A stretch of 64,000 nt of DNA from an uncultured Atopobiaceae bacterium. Lineage in GTDB: Bacteria; Actinomycetota; Coriobacteriia; Coriobacteriales; Atopobiaceae. Of the stretch, positions 7,685-17,307 are shown piece by piece; the first letter of the stretch is position 1, and every line of letters begins with the position of its first letter. Below the pieces are notes generated by a model, which was not told the DNA's origin, ran no database searches, and was given only the letters and a program-made list of their open reading frames with translations. The translations under genes were made by a program, and so were the position numbers. The stretch spans positions 73,601 through 137,600 of the forward strand of contig CAKVON010000004.1 in the NCBI GenBank assembly GCA_934792625.1, given 5' to 3'.

Positions 7685-8488
7685 TTACCGCCTCATGAAC
7701 GCGACGGCACCGTGACGACCGCACTTGCCGCCGGATTCCCTGTAGGAGAAGTACCTGTCGCAGGCGATGGCGGTGGAGATGCCCGAGTCCACGATCATGG
7801 CTGCGTCGGCGCCCGCGTCGAGAAGCGCGGAGCGAATGGCCTCGAGCAGGGAGAGCCTGCGCTCCCCCGCGACCACGCGCTCGCCGAACTCGGCGACGAA
7901 CCTCCGCAGCAGGTCATCGGAGACCTCGTAGTCGATGCCCGCGATGTGCGGTCCAACATAGCAGCTCACCTCGCCGGGCTCGCGGCCCGTCTCCGCGCAC
8001 AGCGCGCCGAGCGCCTTGCCCGCGATGCGGCCGATGGTGCCACGCCAGCCCGAGTGGGCGACGGCGAAGCCGCCCTCACAAGCCAGGATGACGCTCGCGC
8101 AGTCGGCAAAGCACAGCATCACGGGGACGTCGGGCGCCACGCACACGATGGCGTCACACCCTCGCGCCACGTCCTGTCGGACGGAGGCAAGCGAGGCGGG
8201 CGATCCGTCGCGGATGACGCGAACCTCGGTGCCGTGGACCTGGTTGGGAACGACGAGCGAGCCAAGCAGCTCCTCCCCGCCCATCGCGGCAAGCACGCGC
8301 CTGCGGTTCTCGGCAACGCTTGCGGGCTCATCGCCCACGTGCGTGCCGAGGTTGAGGCTGTCGAACGGAGCCTCGGAGACTCCACCGCGACGACCCGTGA
8401 ACGCGAGCGTGACCCCGCCCGGACGACCTGGGTCGCCGAGCAGGGCCACGCCCTCGCACTCGCTGCTCTTGAGAAGCGGTGCCGCCAT
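7685..8488 (-). CDS. pgeF: PgeF/YfiH-family laccase-domain protein
   Basis: 267-residue protein of the YfiH/YlmD (Multi-copper polyphenol oxidoreductase-fold) family; the E. coli member edits mis-incorporated amino acids in peptidoglycan precursors, others have purine nucleoside phosphorylase activity. Zinc-site residues are seen in NQVHGTEV (His), CFADCASV (Cys) and AHSGWRGT (His), with the family's YVGPHI. The ATG overlaps the ftsZ TAA by one base (TAATG), so translation is probably coupled. The position next to ftsZ and yggS supports a cell-wall role. Confidence 0.9.
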   Translation of the reverse strand: MAAPLLKSSECEGVALLGDPGRPGGVTLAFTGRRGGVSEAPFDSLNLGTHVGDEPASVAENRRRVLAAMGGEELLGSLVVPNQVHGTEVRVIRDGSPASLASVRQDVARGCDAIVCVAPDVPVMLCFADCASVILACEGGFAVAHSGWRGTIGRIAGKALGALCAETGREPGEVSCYVGPHIAGIDYEVSDDLLRRFVAEFGERVVAGERRLSLLEAIRSALLDAGADAAMIVDSGISTAIACDRYFSYRESGGKCGRHGAVAFMRR

Positions 8489-9606
8489 TAGGCGCGGCTG
8501 TGCTTCAGGAACTCGGGGATGTCGAACTCCTTGGTGCCGAACTCGTTGGAAGCGGCGGCGGGACGGGCGGCAGGCGCGCTGGCAGCAGGCTGCTTGCGCG
8601 GCCTGGACGGGGTCAGACGAAGGCTGTCCTCGAGGGTCGGCTGCGCGTTGACGTCCTCGAAGCCGGTGGCAATGACCGTGACGCGGACCTGGTCGCCGAG
8701 CGACTCGTCCACGACGGTACCGAAGATGATGTTGGCCTCGGGGTCGACGTTGGAGGCCACCAGGTCGGCGGCGTCGTTGATCTCCTGGATGCCGAGGTCC
8801 TTGTTGCCCGCGATGGAGAGAAGGACGCGCGTGGCTCCGTCGATGGAGCTCTCGAGCAGACGGCTGGAGATGGCCTCCTGGGCGGCGTCGGCGGCGCGGT
8901 TGTCGCTGGAGGCGATGCCGATGCCCATCATGGCGGTGCCGGCACCACGCATGATGGTGCAGACGTCGGCGAAGTCGAGGTTGATCAGGCCGGGAACCGT
9001 GATCAGGTCGGTGATGCCCTGCGTGCCCTGGCACAGCACGTCGTCGGCCATGCGGAAGGCCTCGAGCATCGTGGTCTTCTTCTCCGCGATGGAGAGAAGG
9101 TTGTCGTTGGGGATGACGATCAGCGTGTCGACGGCGTCGGAGAGGTTCTTGATGCCATCGGTGGCGGACTTGGCGCGCTTGCGGCCCTCGAACGAGAAGG
9201 GCTTGGTGACGACGGCGACGGTCAGGGCGCCGATGTCGTTCTTGGCGATGTCGGCGACCACGGGAGCGGCGCCGGTGCCGGTGCCGCCACCCTCGCCGGC
9301 GGTGATGAAGACCATGTCGGCGCCGGCAAGGGCGGCCTTGATCTCGTCACGGCTCTCGTCGGCGGCCTGGGCGCCAACCTCGGGGTTGGCGCCGGCGCCG
9401 AGGCCCTTGGTGATGTCGGTGCCGATGTGGACCTTGATGTCGGCGTCGGAGATGGCGAGCGCCTGCGCGTCGGTGTTGATGGCAACGAACTCGACGCCGC
9501 GGATGCCCTCCTCGATCATGCGGTTGACGGCGTTGGTGCCGCCACCGCCCACGCCGACGACCTTGATGACGGCGAGGTAGTTGCTCGGGATTTCGGTCTC
9601 GTTCAT
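8488..9606 (-). CDS. ftsZ: Cell division protein FtsZ
   Basis: 372-residue tubulin-like GTPase that forms the Z-ring. The N-terminal domain begins [17 protein letters not shown]; the GTP-binding tubulin signature [10 protein letters not shown] is at residues 107-116, and the synergy-loop region NLDFADV is intact. A short linker ends in [11 protein letters not shown], the C-terminal peptide that binds SepF and other partners. The start at 9606 was chosen for the near-perfect AAGGAGG upstream; an in-frame ATG at 9708 would add 34 basic residues absent from other FtsZ proteins and has no binding site. It is separated from ftsQ by a terminator and its own AT-rich promoter region, so it is probably transcribed independently. 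Confidence 0.98.
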   Translation of the reverse strand: MNETEIPSNYLAVIKVVGVGGGGTNAVNRMIEEGIRGVEFVAINTDAQALAISDADIKVHIGTDITKGLGAGANPEVGAQAADESRDEIKAALAGADMVFITAGEGGGTGTGAAPVVADIAKNDIGALTVAVVTKPFSFEGRKRAKSATDGIKNLSDAVDTLIVIPNDNLLSIAEKKTTMLEAFRMADDVLCQGTQGITDLITVPGLINLDFADVCTIMRGAGTAMMGIGIASSDNRAADAAQEAISSRLLESSIDGATRVLLSIAGNKDLGIQEINDAADLVASNVDPEANIIFGTVVDESLGDQVRVTVIATGFEDVNAQPTLEDSLRLTPSRPRKQPAASAPAARPAAASNEFGTKEFDIPEFLKHSRA

Positions 9607-9740
9607 GGTTCCTCCTTGCGGGGTCCTGGTCTGGACGGGAGCCTTGCGGGCGCCACGGTCCGTTGCCTTTGCCTTGGTGCTATGTGTCGTGCTCTTGCTG
9701 CTAGCCATGTGTCAAACCCTAAAGTTCAAGTTAAAGTCTA

Positions 9741-9790
9741 TGCAAGGTATAAAGCGCGTTATATTGGCACAACCACGGCAAAGAATTCAA
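9741..9790 (-). promoter_or_regulatory. Probable ftsZ promoter region
   Basis: An AT-rich stretch just after the ftsQ terminator contains TATAAC (9763-9758, minus) and TATACC-like hexamers and several TTG-starting hexamers at imperfect spacing. The exact promoter cannot be fixed by eye, but it is the only AT-rich segment between the two genes and the ftsZ leader would be about 150 bases. Confidence 0.45.
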
Positions 9791-9801
9791 CTGTTGTGGA
9801 C

Positions 9802-9863
9802 AAAAAATGAAAACCGCAGGCAGATGGCCCGTCGACGACAGACGGCGACGAATCATCTGCCTG
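9802..9863 (-). terminator. Rho-independent terminator of the mraZ-ftsQ operon
   Basis: On the minus strand CAGGCAGATG and CATCTGCCTG form a 10-bp stem around a 27-base loop, followed by GGTTTTCATTTTTTG. It sits just after the ftsQ stop and separates the main dcw operon from ftsZ. Confidence 0.8.
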
Positions 9864-9877
9864 GCAAAAGAGTTGCG

Positions 9878-10972
9878 TCAGCCCTCGTCAGAACCTTGCG
9901 CCTCATCAGATTCCTGCGAGGTATCGCCCTGGTCCTTCTCGGAATCCGAGCCCTTGGAGGACGCCGTGGTCACGGCCTTGGTCTTGGCGCTCGTCGTGTC
10001 GACGACGCGGGCACCGCTGCCCTCGGCAAGCTCGCCCGCGGAGAACGAGACCTTTCGGAACGACGGCGAGGATGGCGTACGCACGTCGATGTAGGTGACC
10101 GAGTTGGGGTTCTCCTTGAGAATCTGCTCGATGACCTGCTCCTTGGAGGAGATGTCGCCCGTCGAGCCCAGCGACACCTCCACGCCGCTCTTGAGGGTCA
10201 CCGAGATCGACTCGGTGCTCGCGGCCGAGAAGGACGAGATCTTGGCCCTGAACCCCTTGGAAAAGCCGCTGAGGTACTCGAGCACGGCCTTCATGCAGGA
10301 ATCGGACACGGCCGTCGCCGCCTTGGGCGACACCGACGACGGGACGTCGGTCACGAGCAGGCAATCGAGCTTCGTGGCGAGCCTGGTGGCGGCCGCCACC
10401 GCCGTCTCGTCCCCCTTGCGTTCGAGCGTCGCGGGCTCGAGCCACACGCCGTCGTCCGACAGGTACCAGGCGACCTCACCGGACCCCAAAAGCACCAGGG
10501 CACCGACCTTTCGCTCGGTCACCTGGATGGAAAGCTTGTCCGGAAAGACGCGAGTCACGTGGACGGACCCTGCCCAGGGGTTGCGTTGGACGTTCTCCTC
10601 GATCTTCTCGGCATCGAAGTTGAGCAGCGTCGTGCCCGCCTCGACGTTCGCGAGCTTGGCGATGGCGTCTGAGGTCATGTGCTCGGTCGCCTGCGCGTCG
10701 ATGCTCGTGATGGTGAACACCGGCAGCTGCGACAGGATGAGAAGAACGACGACGCCCACGACAGCCAGGATGGCCACCACGCCCGCGAAAAGGGCGGGCA
10801 GCGGCAGTCCCGACAGCGGGCCTCCGCTCCTGAGGGCGGGGGCGGCGGGACGCGGCGCGCTCGTGCGGGCGGCACGCGCCGACGGACGAACGTCCATGCG
10901 CAGGCCGCCGGACTTGCCACCCCTACGAGAAGGGCCCGAGAAACTTGACTTCCGGCCGTAGCTCGATGCCAT
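9878..10972 (-). CDS. ftsQ: Cell division protein FtsQ/DivIB
   Basis: 364-residue bitopic division protein linking the Z-ring to septal synthesis. Layout: a basic cytoplasmic N-terminus (1-55), one transmembrane helix (about 58-82), an extracytoplasmic POTRA domain beginning FTITSIDAQATEHMTSDAI, then the FtsQ beta domain with NPWAGSVHVTRVFPDKLSIQVTER. The tail (about 335-364) is Ser/Asp/Glu-rich and probably disordered. The ATG at 10972 follows GGAGGGTGAGGG and overlaps murB by 50 bases; an internal Met at residue 26 would avoid the overlap but lacks a binding site. Confidence 0.92.
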   Translation of the reverse strand: MASSYGRKSSFSGPSRRGGKSGGLRMDVRPSARAARTSAPRPAAPALRSGGPLSGLPLPALFAGVVAILAVVGVVVLLILSQLPVFTITSIDAQATEHMTSDAIAKLANVEAGTTLLNFDAEKIEENVQRNPWAGSVHVTRVFPDKLSIQVTERKVGALVLLGSGEVAWYLSDDGVWLEPATLERKGDETAVAAATRLATKLDCLLVTDVPSSVSPKAATAVSDSCMKAVLEYLSGFSKGFRAKISSFSAASTESISVTLKSGVEVSLGSTGDISSKEQVIEQILKENPNSVTYIDVRTPSSPSFRKVSFSAGELAEGSGARVVDTTSAKTKAVTTASSKGSDSEKDQGDTSQESDEAQGSDEG

Positions 10973-11840
10973 GTTTGTCCCTCACCCTCCTGAACATCTC
11001 GCGCATGACCGAGAGCACGTCCTCGGCGGTGGCGCCCCCGTTGTTGACGATGAAGTTGGCGTGCACCTCGGAGACCTCGGCGCGCCCGACCGAATAGCCC
11101 TTGAGCCCGCAGTCCTCCAGCAGGCGGCCGACGGACTGGTCGGGAGGGTTGCGGAAGACCGAGCCGCAGCTGGGCTTGCCCAAGGGCTGCGAGCGACGCC
11201 GGCGGGCCAGGCGACGCTCCATGTCGCGCGAGATCTCGTCCTTGCGGGCGGGATCGAGCGAGAAGGTGGCCTCGAGGATGAGCTCGTTGGGAGGGATCGG
11301 GCTGTAGCGGTACCCCCACTCGACCTCGTCGCCGGAATAGCGGTGCAGGCTGCCGTCGGGACGGAGCACGATCAGGCTGCGCACGGCACGGCCGATCCAC
11401 TCGTCGCGAGACCCCGCGTCCATGGAAACGGCACCCCCGACGGTGCCGGGAATGCCGGCGCAGCACTCGAGGCCGGAAAGGCCGCGCTTGTAGGCCTCGT
11501 TGACCAAACGCGACAGGATGGCCCCCGCGCCGGCGGTGATGGTGTCGTCGCCGGGGTCGGCCCCGATGCGCGAGAAGTCACGACCGAGCAGGATGACGCA
11601 GCCGTCATAGCCCTCGTCGCTCACCAGGACGTTGGAGCCCTTGCCCAAGACGACCCACTCGACGCCCTCGCGGTCGAGGACCTCGACGGTACGCTTGAGC
11701 GCCGCCAGGTCGTTTGGCTTGACGAGAAGGGCGGCGGGCCCGCCGATTCGCCAGGTGGTCCTGCGGCTCATCCGCTCGTCGCGGCTGACCTCGGCGTCGA
11801 CGGCGCCCGACAGCGCCATATATGCGTTGAACAGGCTCAC
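10923..11840 (-). CDS. murB: UDP-N-acetylenolpyruvoylglucosamine reductase
   Basis: 305-residue FAD enzyme reducing UDP-GlcNAc-enolpyruvate to UDP-MurNAc with NADPH, the second committed step of peptidoglycan synthesis. FAD-binding motifs include RIGGPAALLVKP, LGKGSNVLVSD and AGIPGTVGGAVSMDAG; catalytic residues lie in GYRYSP, KPSCGSVFRNP (the serine/cysteine proton-donor region) and the C-terminal EVHANFIVNNGGAT. The start is GTG at 11840, three bases after the murC stop; the only nearby ATG, seven codons in, has no binding site. Confidence 0.96.
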   Translation of the reverse strand: MSLFNAYMALSGAVDAEVSRDERMSRRTTWRIGGPAALLVKPNDLAALKRTVEVLDREGVEWVVLGKGSNVLVSDEGYDGCVILLGRDFSRIGADPGDDTITAGAGAILSRLVNEAYKRGLSGLECCAGIPGTVGGAVSMDAGSRDEWIGRAVRSLIVLRPDGSLHRYSGDEVEWGYRYSPIPPNELILEATFSLDPARKDEISRDMERRLARRRRSQPLGKPSCGSVFRNPPDQSVGRLLEDCGLKGYSVGRAEVSEVHANFIVNNGGATAEDVLSVMREMFRRVRDKHGIELRPEVKFLGPFS

Positions 11841-11843
11841 GCG

Positions 11844-13259
11844 CTAGGCCTTTGCCCCGCGCTCGCGCATGGCCTCGATAAAGGCAGGCCCGATCGCGGT
11901 GACGTCGCCCGCGCCCTGCGTGATGAGGATGTCGCCCGGGCGGCACTCGTCGCACAGCGCCTCGACGAGCTCGTGGCGGTTGGGCACGTAGCGAACGTCG
12001 GCGACATGCCCGTTCTCGACGACCGAGTTCGCGATGGTCTTGCCCGAGATGCCGGGGATGGGCATCTCGCCGGCAGGGAACACGTCCATCACGAAGAGCA
12101 CGTCGGCGGCGTCGAACGCCGAGCCAAACTGCTTTGCCAGCGACTCGGTGCGCGAGTAGCGGTGCGGCTGGAAGCACACGACCACGCGCTCGAACTCCAG
12201 GTCGCGGGCGGCCGCCAGGGTCGCGGCAACCTCGGTGGGGTGGTGGCCGTAGTCGTCGATGACGGTGACGCCGGCGACGTCACCCACATGGGTGAAGCGA
12301 CGGTGGGCTCCGCCGAAGCCGCTGAGGCCCTCGGCGGCGGCATCCAAATCGATGCCCAGCACGTCGGCGACGGCGATGGCCGCGGTGGCATTGGCCATGT
12401 TGTGGCGGCCGGGGTTGGCCTTGATCGTGACGGGCACGACGCGGCCGTCGGGAGCCTTGACCGAGAAGTGGCTGGCGAGCTTGTGGTGGCTGTCCTCGGG
12501 CAGGCAGACGTAGTCGCACGACCCGTCGAAGCCATAGGTCACCACGCGACGGCCGGTGGAGCGGGCCAGCTCGACGCAGTGAGGCACGTCACCGTTGATG
12601 ACGACGCAACCGGCATCGCCGACGAGGTCCATGAACTTGCAGAAGGTCTTCTCGACGTTCTCGAGGGTGCCGTAGTGGTCGAGGTGGTCTGCCTCGATGT
12701 TGGTGACGACGGCGACCTCGGGGTCGAGGTAGAGGAAGGAGCCGTCGGACTCGTCGGCCTCGCACACGAAGTAGCCACCGCGGCCGTCGCGGCCGTTGGT
12801 GCCGTACTCCTCGACGATGCCACCGATGAGAAACGACGGGTCCTTGCCCACGTGGTCGAGCATGGAGGCGACCATCGAGGACGTGGTGGTCTTGCCGTGC
12901 GTGCCGGCGACCGCGACCTCGTGGAAGCCCTCGCCCAGCGCGGCGAGCATCTTGGCACGGGGCCAGACGTCAATCCCCAGCTCGCGGGCGCGGATGACCT
13001 CGGGGTTGGTCTCGGGGATGGCCGAGGAGGTCACGACGACGTCGGGCGCGACGGCATCGATGGTGGGGGCCTCGTGGCCGATGTGGACCTCGATGCCCGC
13101 CTCCTCGAGCTCGCGCACGTAGCGCGAGGCCTTGAGGTCGCTGCCGGTCACGTGGCAGCCGCGCTGGTGCAGGACGAGCGCGATGCCGCTCATGCCGGCG
13201 CCGCCGATGCCGATGAAGTGCGCGCGGCCAATGGGCTGCGCGACGGAAGAATCGCTCAT
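11844..13259 (-). CDS. murC: UDP-N-acetylmuramate--L-alanine ligase
   Basis: 471-residue Mur ligase adding L-Ala to UDP-MurNAc. The three Mur domains are seen: UDP-binding (FIGIGGAGMSGIA, residues about 16-28), the central ATPase with VAGTHGKTTTSSM, EADESDGSF and NIEADHLDHYG, and the C-terminal domain with DDYGHHPTE and FQPHRYSRT. The ATG at 13259 has AGGAG six bases upstream; the longer frame to 13295 is less likely. It is followed three bases after its stop by murB and separated from murG by 81 bases. Confidence 0.97.
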   Translation of the reverse strand: MSDSSVAQPIGRAHFIGIGGAGMSGIALVLHQRGCHVTGSDLKASRYVRELEEAGIEVHIGHEAPTIDAVAPDVVVTSSAIPETNPEVIRARELGIDVWPRAKMLAALGEGFHEVAVAGTHGKTTTSSMVASMLDHVGKDPSFLIGGIVEEYGTNGRDGRGGYFVCEADESDGSFLYLDPEVAVVTNIEADHLDHYGTLENVEKTFCKFMDLVGDAGCVVINGDVPHCVELARSTGRRVVTYGFDGSCDYVCLPEDSHHKLASHFSVKAPDGRVVPVTIKANPGRHNMANATAAIAVADVLGIDLDAAAEGLSGFGGAHRRFTHVGDVAGVTVIDDYGHHPTEVAATLAAARDLEFERVVVCFQPHRYSRTESLAKQFGSAFDAADVLFVMDVFPAGEMPIPGISGKTIANSVVENGHVADVRYVPNRHELVEALCDECRPGDILITQGAGDVTAIGPAFIEAMRERGAKA

Positions 13260-13340
13260 TCGATCTCCTAAACAAGACGTGTTGGCGCGAGACACCGCAC
13301 AGGCGCTGCACCCCGCTATCCTCTTATCGTAACGCGCGGG

Positions 13341-14474
13341 CTATGCGCGTGCGGCCGAGGCCTCCTCAACCCTGTCCGCAAGCACAGAGGCTGCACCTGC
13401 GGAGGCAAGGCCACGGGCCGACTCGCGCATCCTCGCGAGCTCGTCGGCGTCGTCCAGCAGGCCCAACAGCGTTGCCGAGAAGGACCTCGAGTCAAGCTCG
13501 TCGTCCATGACGAGGCGGGCGGCGCCGCAGTCAACCAGCAGGTGCGCGTTGGTCGTCTGGTGGTCGGCCGTCGCGAACGGGTACGGCACCAGGATCGACG
13601 GGGCCGCCAGGGCCGAGATCTCGGCGATCGACGACGCGCCGGCGCGCGAGACGACGAGGTCGGCCGCGGCGAGCAGGTTGCCCATGTCCTTGATGTAGGG
13701 CACCACCTGGTAGCGCTGCCGCTCCTCCGGAGTGAGCGCCAGCGCCTCGACCGTGGCGTCGTAGCCGTCGGCGCCGGTCGAGTGGATGACGTGGACGTCC
13801 TCGCGAGAGAGCAGCTCGCCCTTGAGGTTGGCCACGGCGCTGTTGAGGTGGGCGGCGCCCAGGCTGCCGCCAAAGACCAGCAGCATGCGCGCGTCCGCGG
13901 GCACCCCATGGTCGTCGCGGCCGCGCGCGCCGTCCGCCTCGACGACGCTGCGGCGCACGGGGTTGCCCGTCACACAGACGCGGGAGGGGTCGGCGACGAG
14001 CGGCTCGAACACCTTGGTGGCGGCGGGAAACGCCACGCACACGCGAGTCGCCTTCTTCGCCGACGTCTTGTTGGCGAGGCCGGGGACGGAGTTCTGCTCG
14101 TGTATCACGATGGGGACGCCGTGCCCATGGCACCAGTCCAGAAGGGGCAGCTCGACGTAGGCGCCAAAGCCCACGGCAACATCCGGGGCGCCGACCTGCG
14201 AGAATCGCTTGCCCAGGACCGACTTCGCGGCGCGGATCTTCCACAGTGCCGTGACGAGCGTCCAGGGGCGCGAGCGGTCGAATCCGCGGACCGAGATGGG
14301 AACGAAGTCGAAGCCCGCCTCGGGGACGAGCTTGGCCTCCAGGCGCGTCGGCTGGCCATAGAACGTGACGTGGTGGCCACGCGAGGTCAGCTCCTCTGCC
14401 AGGGCGAGGGCGGGGTTCACGTGCCCCGCGGTGCCTCCTGCGGCGATTGCGACCTCAAGCTTCTTCTCTGCCAC
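13341..14474 (-). CDS. murG: UDP-GlcNAc:lipid I N-acetylglucosaminyltransferase MurG
   Basis: 377-residue GT-B glycosyltransferase that converts lipid I to lipid II at the inner membrane face. Glycine-rich donor and acceptor loops GGTAGHVNPALA (residues 13-24) and FGGSLGAAHLN are present, with HEQNSVPGLAN and the C-terminal RAGASSIAEISA and PYPFATADHQTTNA segments that bind UDP-GlcNAc. The start is GTG at 14474 with AGGAGGT upstream, two bases after the ftsW stop. Confidence 0.97.
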   Translation of the reverse strand: MAEKKLEVAIAAGGTAGHVNPALALAEELTSRGHHVTFYGQPTRLEAKLVPEAGFDFVPISVRGFDRSRPWTLVTALWKIRAAKSVLGKRFSQVGAPDVAVGFGAYVELPLLDWCHGHGVPIVIHEQNSVPGLANKTSAKKATRVCVAFPAATKVFEPLVADPSRVCVTGNPVRRSVVEADGARGRDDHGVPADARMLLVFGGSLGAAHLNSAVANLKGELLSREDVHVIHSTGADGYDATVEALALTPEERQRYQVVPYIKDMGNLLAAADLVVSRAGASSIAEISALAAPSILVPYPFATADHQTTNAHLLVDCGAARLVMDDELDSRSFSATLLGLLDDADELARMRESARGLASAGAASVLADRVEEASAARA

Positions 14475-14476
14475 GA

Positions 14477-15871
14477 CTACCTCCTGTCGGGACGGCCGCG
14501 ACGCGACCGCCCGTTTTGCTGTGTGCCGCGCGCGGAATCCCCACGCAGCCTCTCGTGCGGGCTGGGGCCCAAGTCGACGCGGCCCCTACGCCCGGCGCCG
14601 CCCTCGACGACCCTGAACCCCGTCGTCGCGGGCGCCCCCATCCCCCTATCGTACCCACGCGGGCGACGACCGACGGGCTCGGCAGCCCCGGCAAGGCCAA
14701 TGTTGCCGCGACGGCGCTCGTAGACCGTCTCGGGAAGCGAGCTCCGCAGCGAGACCGAGAGCACCAGCGCGCACAAAACGACGCACGACAGAATCGAGGA
14801 CCCGCCGTAGGACAGAAACGGCAGCGGCTTGCCCGTCATGGGCGTGATGCCGATGACGCCGAGCACGTTGACGAAGAACTGGACGACCAAAAGCGAGCTC
14901 GCGCCCATCGCGAGCGTGGAGCCCGCCATGTCGGACGCCTCACGCGAGATCCTGTGGCCCTCGTAGGCGATGAGCAGAAACGCGACAAGCACCAGCAGCA
15001 TTCCGACCAGGCCACACTCCTCGCCCACGATGGCGAAGATGAAGTCGTTGTGCTTCTCGGGAAGGTAGCCGTACTTCTGGCGCGACATACCGATGCCGGC
15101 GCCGAAGATCCCGCCGTTGGCGATGGCATGAAAGCCCTGCAGCAACTGGTAGCCATCGTTCAGCGGGTCCTTCTCGGGATTGTGCATGACCTCGATGCGC
15201 TTGAGCGAGTAGGGGTCACGAAACGCCATGAACAAGACGAGGCCGCCTACCGCAAGAACCGCCAGCAGAAGGATCTTCCGGTCGAAGCCGGCAAGCAGCA
15301 GCATCACGGCGACCGCCGCCGCGATGATGAGCGTGGTGCCCTTGTCGGGCTGTATCAGGATGAGACCGGCGGGAAGCACGACGCAGGCGGCGCCCATGAT
15401 GCAGAACTTCCTGAAGTCGATCTCGCCGTCCGAGAAGTACCTCTGGCAGAGCGACGCCGCGCTGAGAAGGATGATGGGCTTGGCGAACTCGGACGGCTGC
15501 AGCTGGATGCCCTTGACGACGATCCAACGCACGGCACCCTTGGTCTCGACGCCGAAAAGGCGCGTGTAGACGAGAAGCCCCACGATGCCGAGGGTGAGCC
15601 ACGCGACCGCCCTGGGGCTGCAGAGCCTGCGGTAGCCGATCAAGACGACGATTCCGGAGAGCGCCAGGCTGACCGCGAGCAACGCCGCCTGACGCTTGAG
15701 CAGGTAGCACGCGTCACCGGTCTGCTTGAGCATCGTGACCGAGCTTGCCGAGTAGATCATGACGAGGCCGAACAGGCACAGCGCGCCGACCACCAGGCAG
15801 AAGATGACACGCGGCTCCATGAAGCGGGCCGGCACCACCTTCCTGGCGGACGCGCGTACGCGCTCAGCCAC
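14477..15871 (-). CDS. ftsW: FtsW, SEDS-family septal peptidoglycan polymerase
   Basis: 464-residue polytopic SEDS glycosyltransferase that polymerises lipid II at the septum with its partner FtsI. About ten hydrophobic helices; signature motifs are GAVRWIVVKGIQLQPSEFAKP, HNDFIFAIVGEECGLVG and the C-terminal PFLSYGGSSIL. The soluble tail of about 75 residues is Arg/Gly-rich. The preferred start is GTG at 15871, which overlaps the murD stop by eight bases and has GAGGG upstream; ATG at 15820 (MEPRVIF) is an alternative that drops 17 basic residues. Confidence 0.95.
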   Translation of the reverse strand: MAERVRASARKVVPARFMEPRVIFCLVVGALCLFGLVMIYSASSVTMLKQTGDACYLLKRQAALLAVSLALSGIVVLIGYRRLCSPRAVAWLTLGIVGLLVYTRLFGVETKGAVRWIVVKGIQLQPSEFAKPIILLSAASLCQRYFSDGEIDFRKFCIMGAACVVLPAGLILIQPDKGTTLIIAAAVAVMLLLAGFDRKILLLAVLAVGGLVLFMAFRDPYSLKRIEVMHNPEKDPLNDGYQLLQGFHAIANGGIFGAGIGMSRQKYGYLPEKHNDFIFAIVGEECGLVGMLLVLVAFLLIAYEGHRISREASDMAGSTLAMGASSLLVVQFFVNVLGVIGITPMTGKPLPFLSYGGSSILSCVVLCALVLSVSLRSSLPETVYERRRGNIGLAGAAEPVGRRPRGYDRGMGAPATTGFRVVEGGAGRRGRVDLGPSPHERLRGDSARGTQQNGRSRRGRPDRR

Positions 15872-17294
15872 GCGCGCCGCCCTCGGGCGCGCCCGCGATG
15901 CGCTCGCCGACGAGCGACTTGAAGGCGCGGCCACGCTCCTCGTAGCCGCCGAACTCGTCGAACGACGAGCACGCCGGGGACAGCAGGACCACGTCGCCCG
16001 GCTGCGCGAGGCCGATCGCGACGTCGAGCGCCTGCTCCATGTGGGCGGCGCGGGCCACGACGGGGACGCAGGCATCGCCACGCGCGGCCTCGAGCGCGCC
16101 CGCGATGCGCTCGCCGGCCTCGCCGAAGCAGACCGCGGCACGACAGCGGGCCACGACGTCGCGGGCGAGGTCGCAAAGCTCGGTGCCCTTGTCGTGGCCA
16201 CCCAGAAGAACGACGACATGCCCCGGCTCGAAGGCGGTCAGCGCCTTCTGGACGGCATCGGTGTTGGTCGCCTTGGAGTCGTTGACGAACCTCACGCCGG
16301 ACATCTGCCCGCAGGGCTCGATGCGGTGCTCGAGCGGCGAGAAGGACAGCAGGCCGCGACGCACGTCGGCGTCGGCCGCGCCAAGCTCCAGCGCGACGGC
16401 GGAGGCGGCGAGGGCGTTCTCGACGTTGTGGACGCCCTTGATGGCAAGCTCGCCGGCGGCAACGAGCTCGTGCTCGACGCCGTCCAGGCGAACGACCATC
16501 ACGCCGTCGCGCGAGAAGGCGGCGCTGCGCGTGGCGGGGTCGGCCTCGGGGTCGAGCACGCACACGCGAAGGCCGCGCGCCACAAGGCGCTCGCGGATTG
16601 CAGCGCACGCGGGCTCCGCGGAGACGACCGCCAGGTCGCCCGCATCCAGGTTGCGGAAGATGCGCTCCTTCGCGGCAGCGTAGGCCTCGTGGGAGCGGTG
16701 CCAGGAGAGGTGGTCGGGCGTGATGTTGAGGAGCACCGCGACGCGCGGGTGCAGGCGCTCGGTGCAGGCAAGCTGATAGCTCGAGAGCTCCGCCACGAAC
16801 CACTCCCCCGCCCGACGCGCGTCCACGCGCGAGGTGGCGAGGGTGCCGATGTTGCCCACGGTCTCGGCATCCATGCCCGCGACGCGTAGAAGCTCGCAGG
16901 CAAGGGTCGTCGTGGTGGTCTTGCCGTTGGTGCCGGTGATGCCGACCCAGCTGTCGGGACTCTCGCGCCAGGCGAACTCGGGCTCGCCGATAACCTCGGA
17001 GCTGCATGCCTTGGCCGCCGAGAAGAACTCGGAGAACTCGGAGATGCCCGGGCTCGAGACGGCCAGGTCGTAGCTGCCCTCGACGTCCTCGGTGCCCAGC
17101 ACGACCCGCACGCCGGCGGCCTCGAGCTCACGGGTCTTCTCGGTAGGACGCGAGGTCGCCCCTCCGTACAGCGTCACCGAGTCCACGCGGTCGCCCAGAC
17201 GGGCCGCGAGGTACTCGGCGACGGCGATGCCGGACTTGCCGGCGCCCAGAACGAGCGCCCTTCCGATGTGCGAGGGCTGCGTCTGCTGGCTCAT
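15864..17294 (-). CDS. murD: UDP-N-acetylmuramoylalanine--D-glutamate ligase
   Basis: 476-residue Mur ligase adding D-Glu to UDP-MurNAc-L-Ala. Visible motifs: N-terminal VLGAGKSGIAVAEYL, SSPGISEFSEF, the P-loop GITGTNGKTTTTTL, ELSSYQL, NITPDHLSWH, the C-terminal NDSKATNTDA and SPACSSFDEFGGYEERGRAF. The ATG at 17294 has AGGAGG ten bases upstream. It lies between mraY and ftsW and overlaps the ftsW start, typical of the dcw order. Confidence 0.97.
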   Translation of the reverse strand: MSQQTQPSHIGRALVLGAGKSGIAVAEYLAARLGDRVDSVTLYGGATSRPTEKTRELEAAGVRVVLGTEDVEGSYDLAVSSPGISEFSEFFSAAKACSSEVIGEPEFAWRESPDSWVGITGTNGKTTTTTLACELLRVAGMDAETVGNIGTLATSRVDARRAGEWFVAELSSYQLACTERLHPRVAVLLNITPDHLSWHRSHEAYAAAKERIFRNLDAGDLAVVSAEPACAAIRERLVARGLRVCVLDPEADPATRSAAFSRDGVMVVRLDGVEHELVAAGELAIKGVHNVENALAASAVALELGAADADVRRGLLSFSPLEHRIEPCGQMSGVRFVNDSKATNTDAVQKALTAFEPGHVVVLLGGHDKGTELCDLARDVVARCRAAVCFGEAGERIAGALEAARGDACVPVVARAAHMEQALDVAIGLAQPGDVVLLSPACSSFDEFGGYEERGRAFKSLVGERIAGAPEGGARG

Positions 17295-17307
17295 GTGATG
17301 GTGCCTC

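Noticed and set aside
9607..9708. N-terminal extension of FtsZ from an ATG at 9708
   Set aside because: No ribosome-binding site there, the added residues are absent from other FtsZ proteins, and a near-perfect site precedes 9606.
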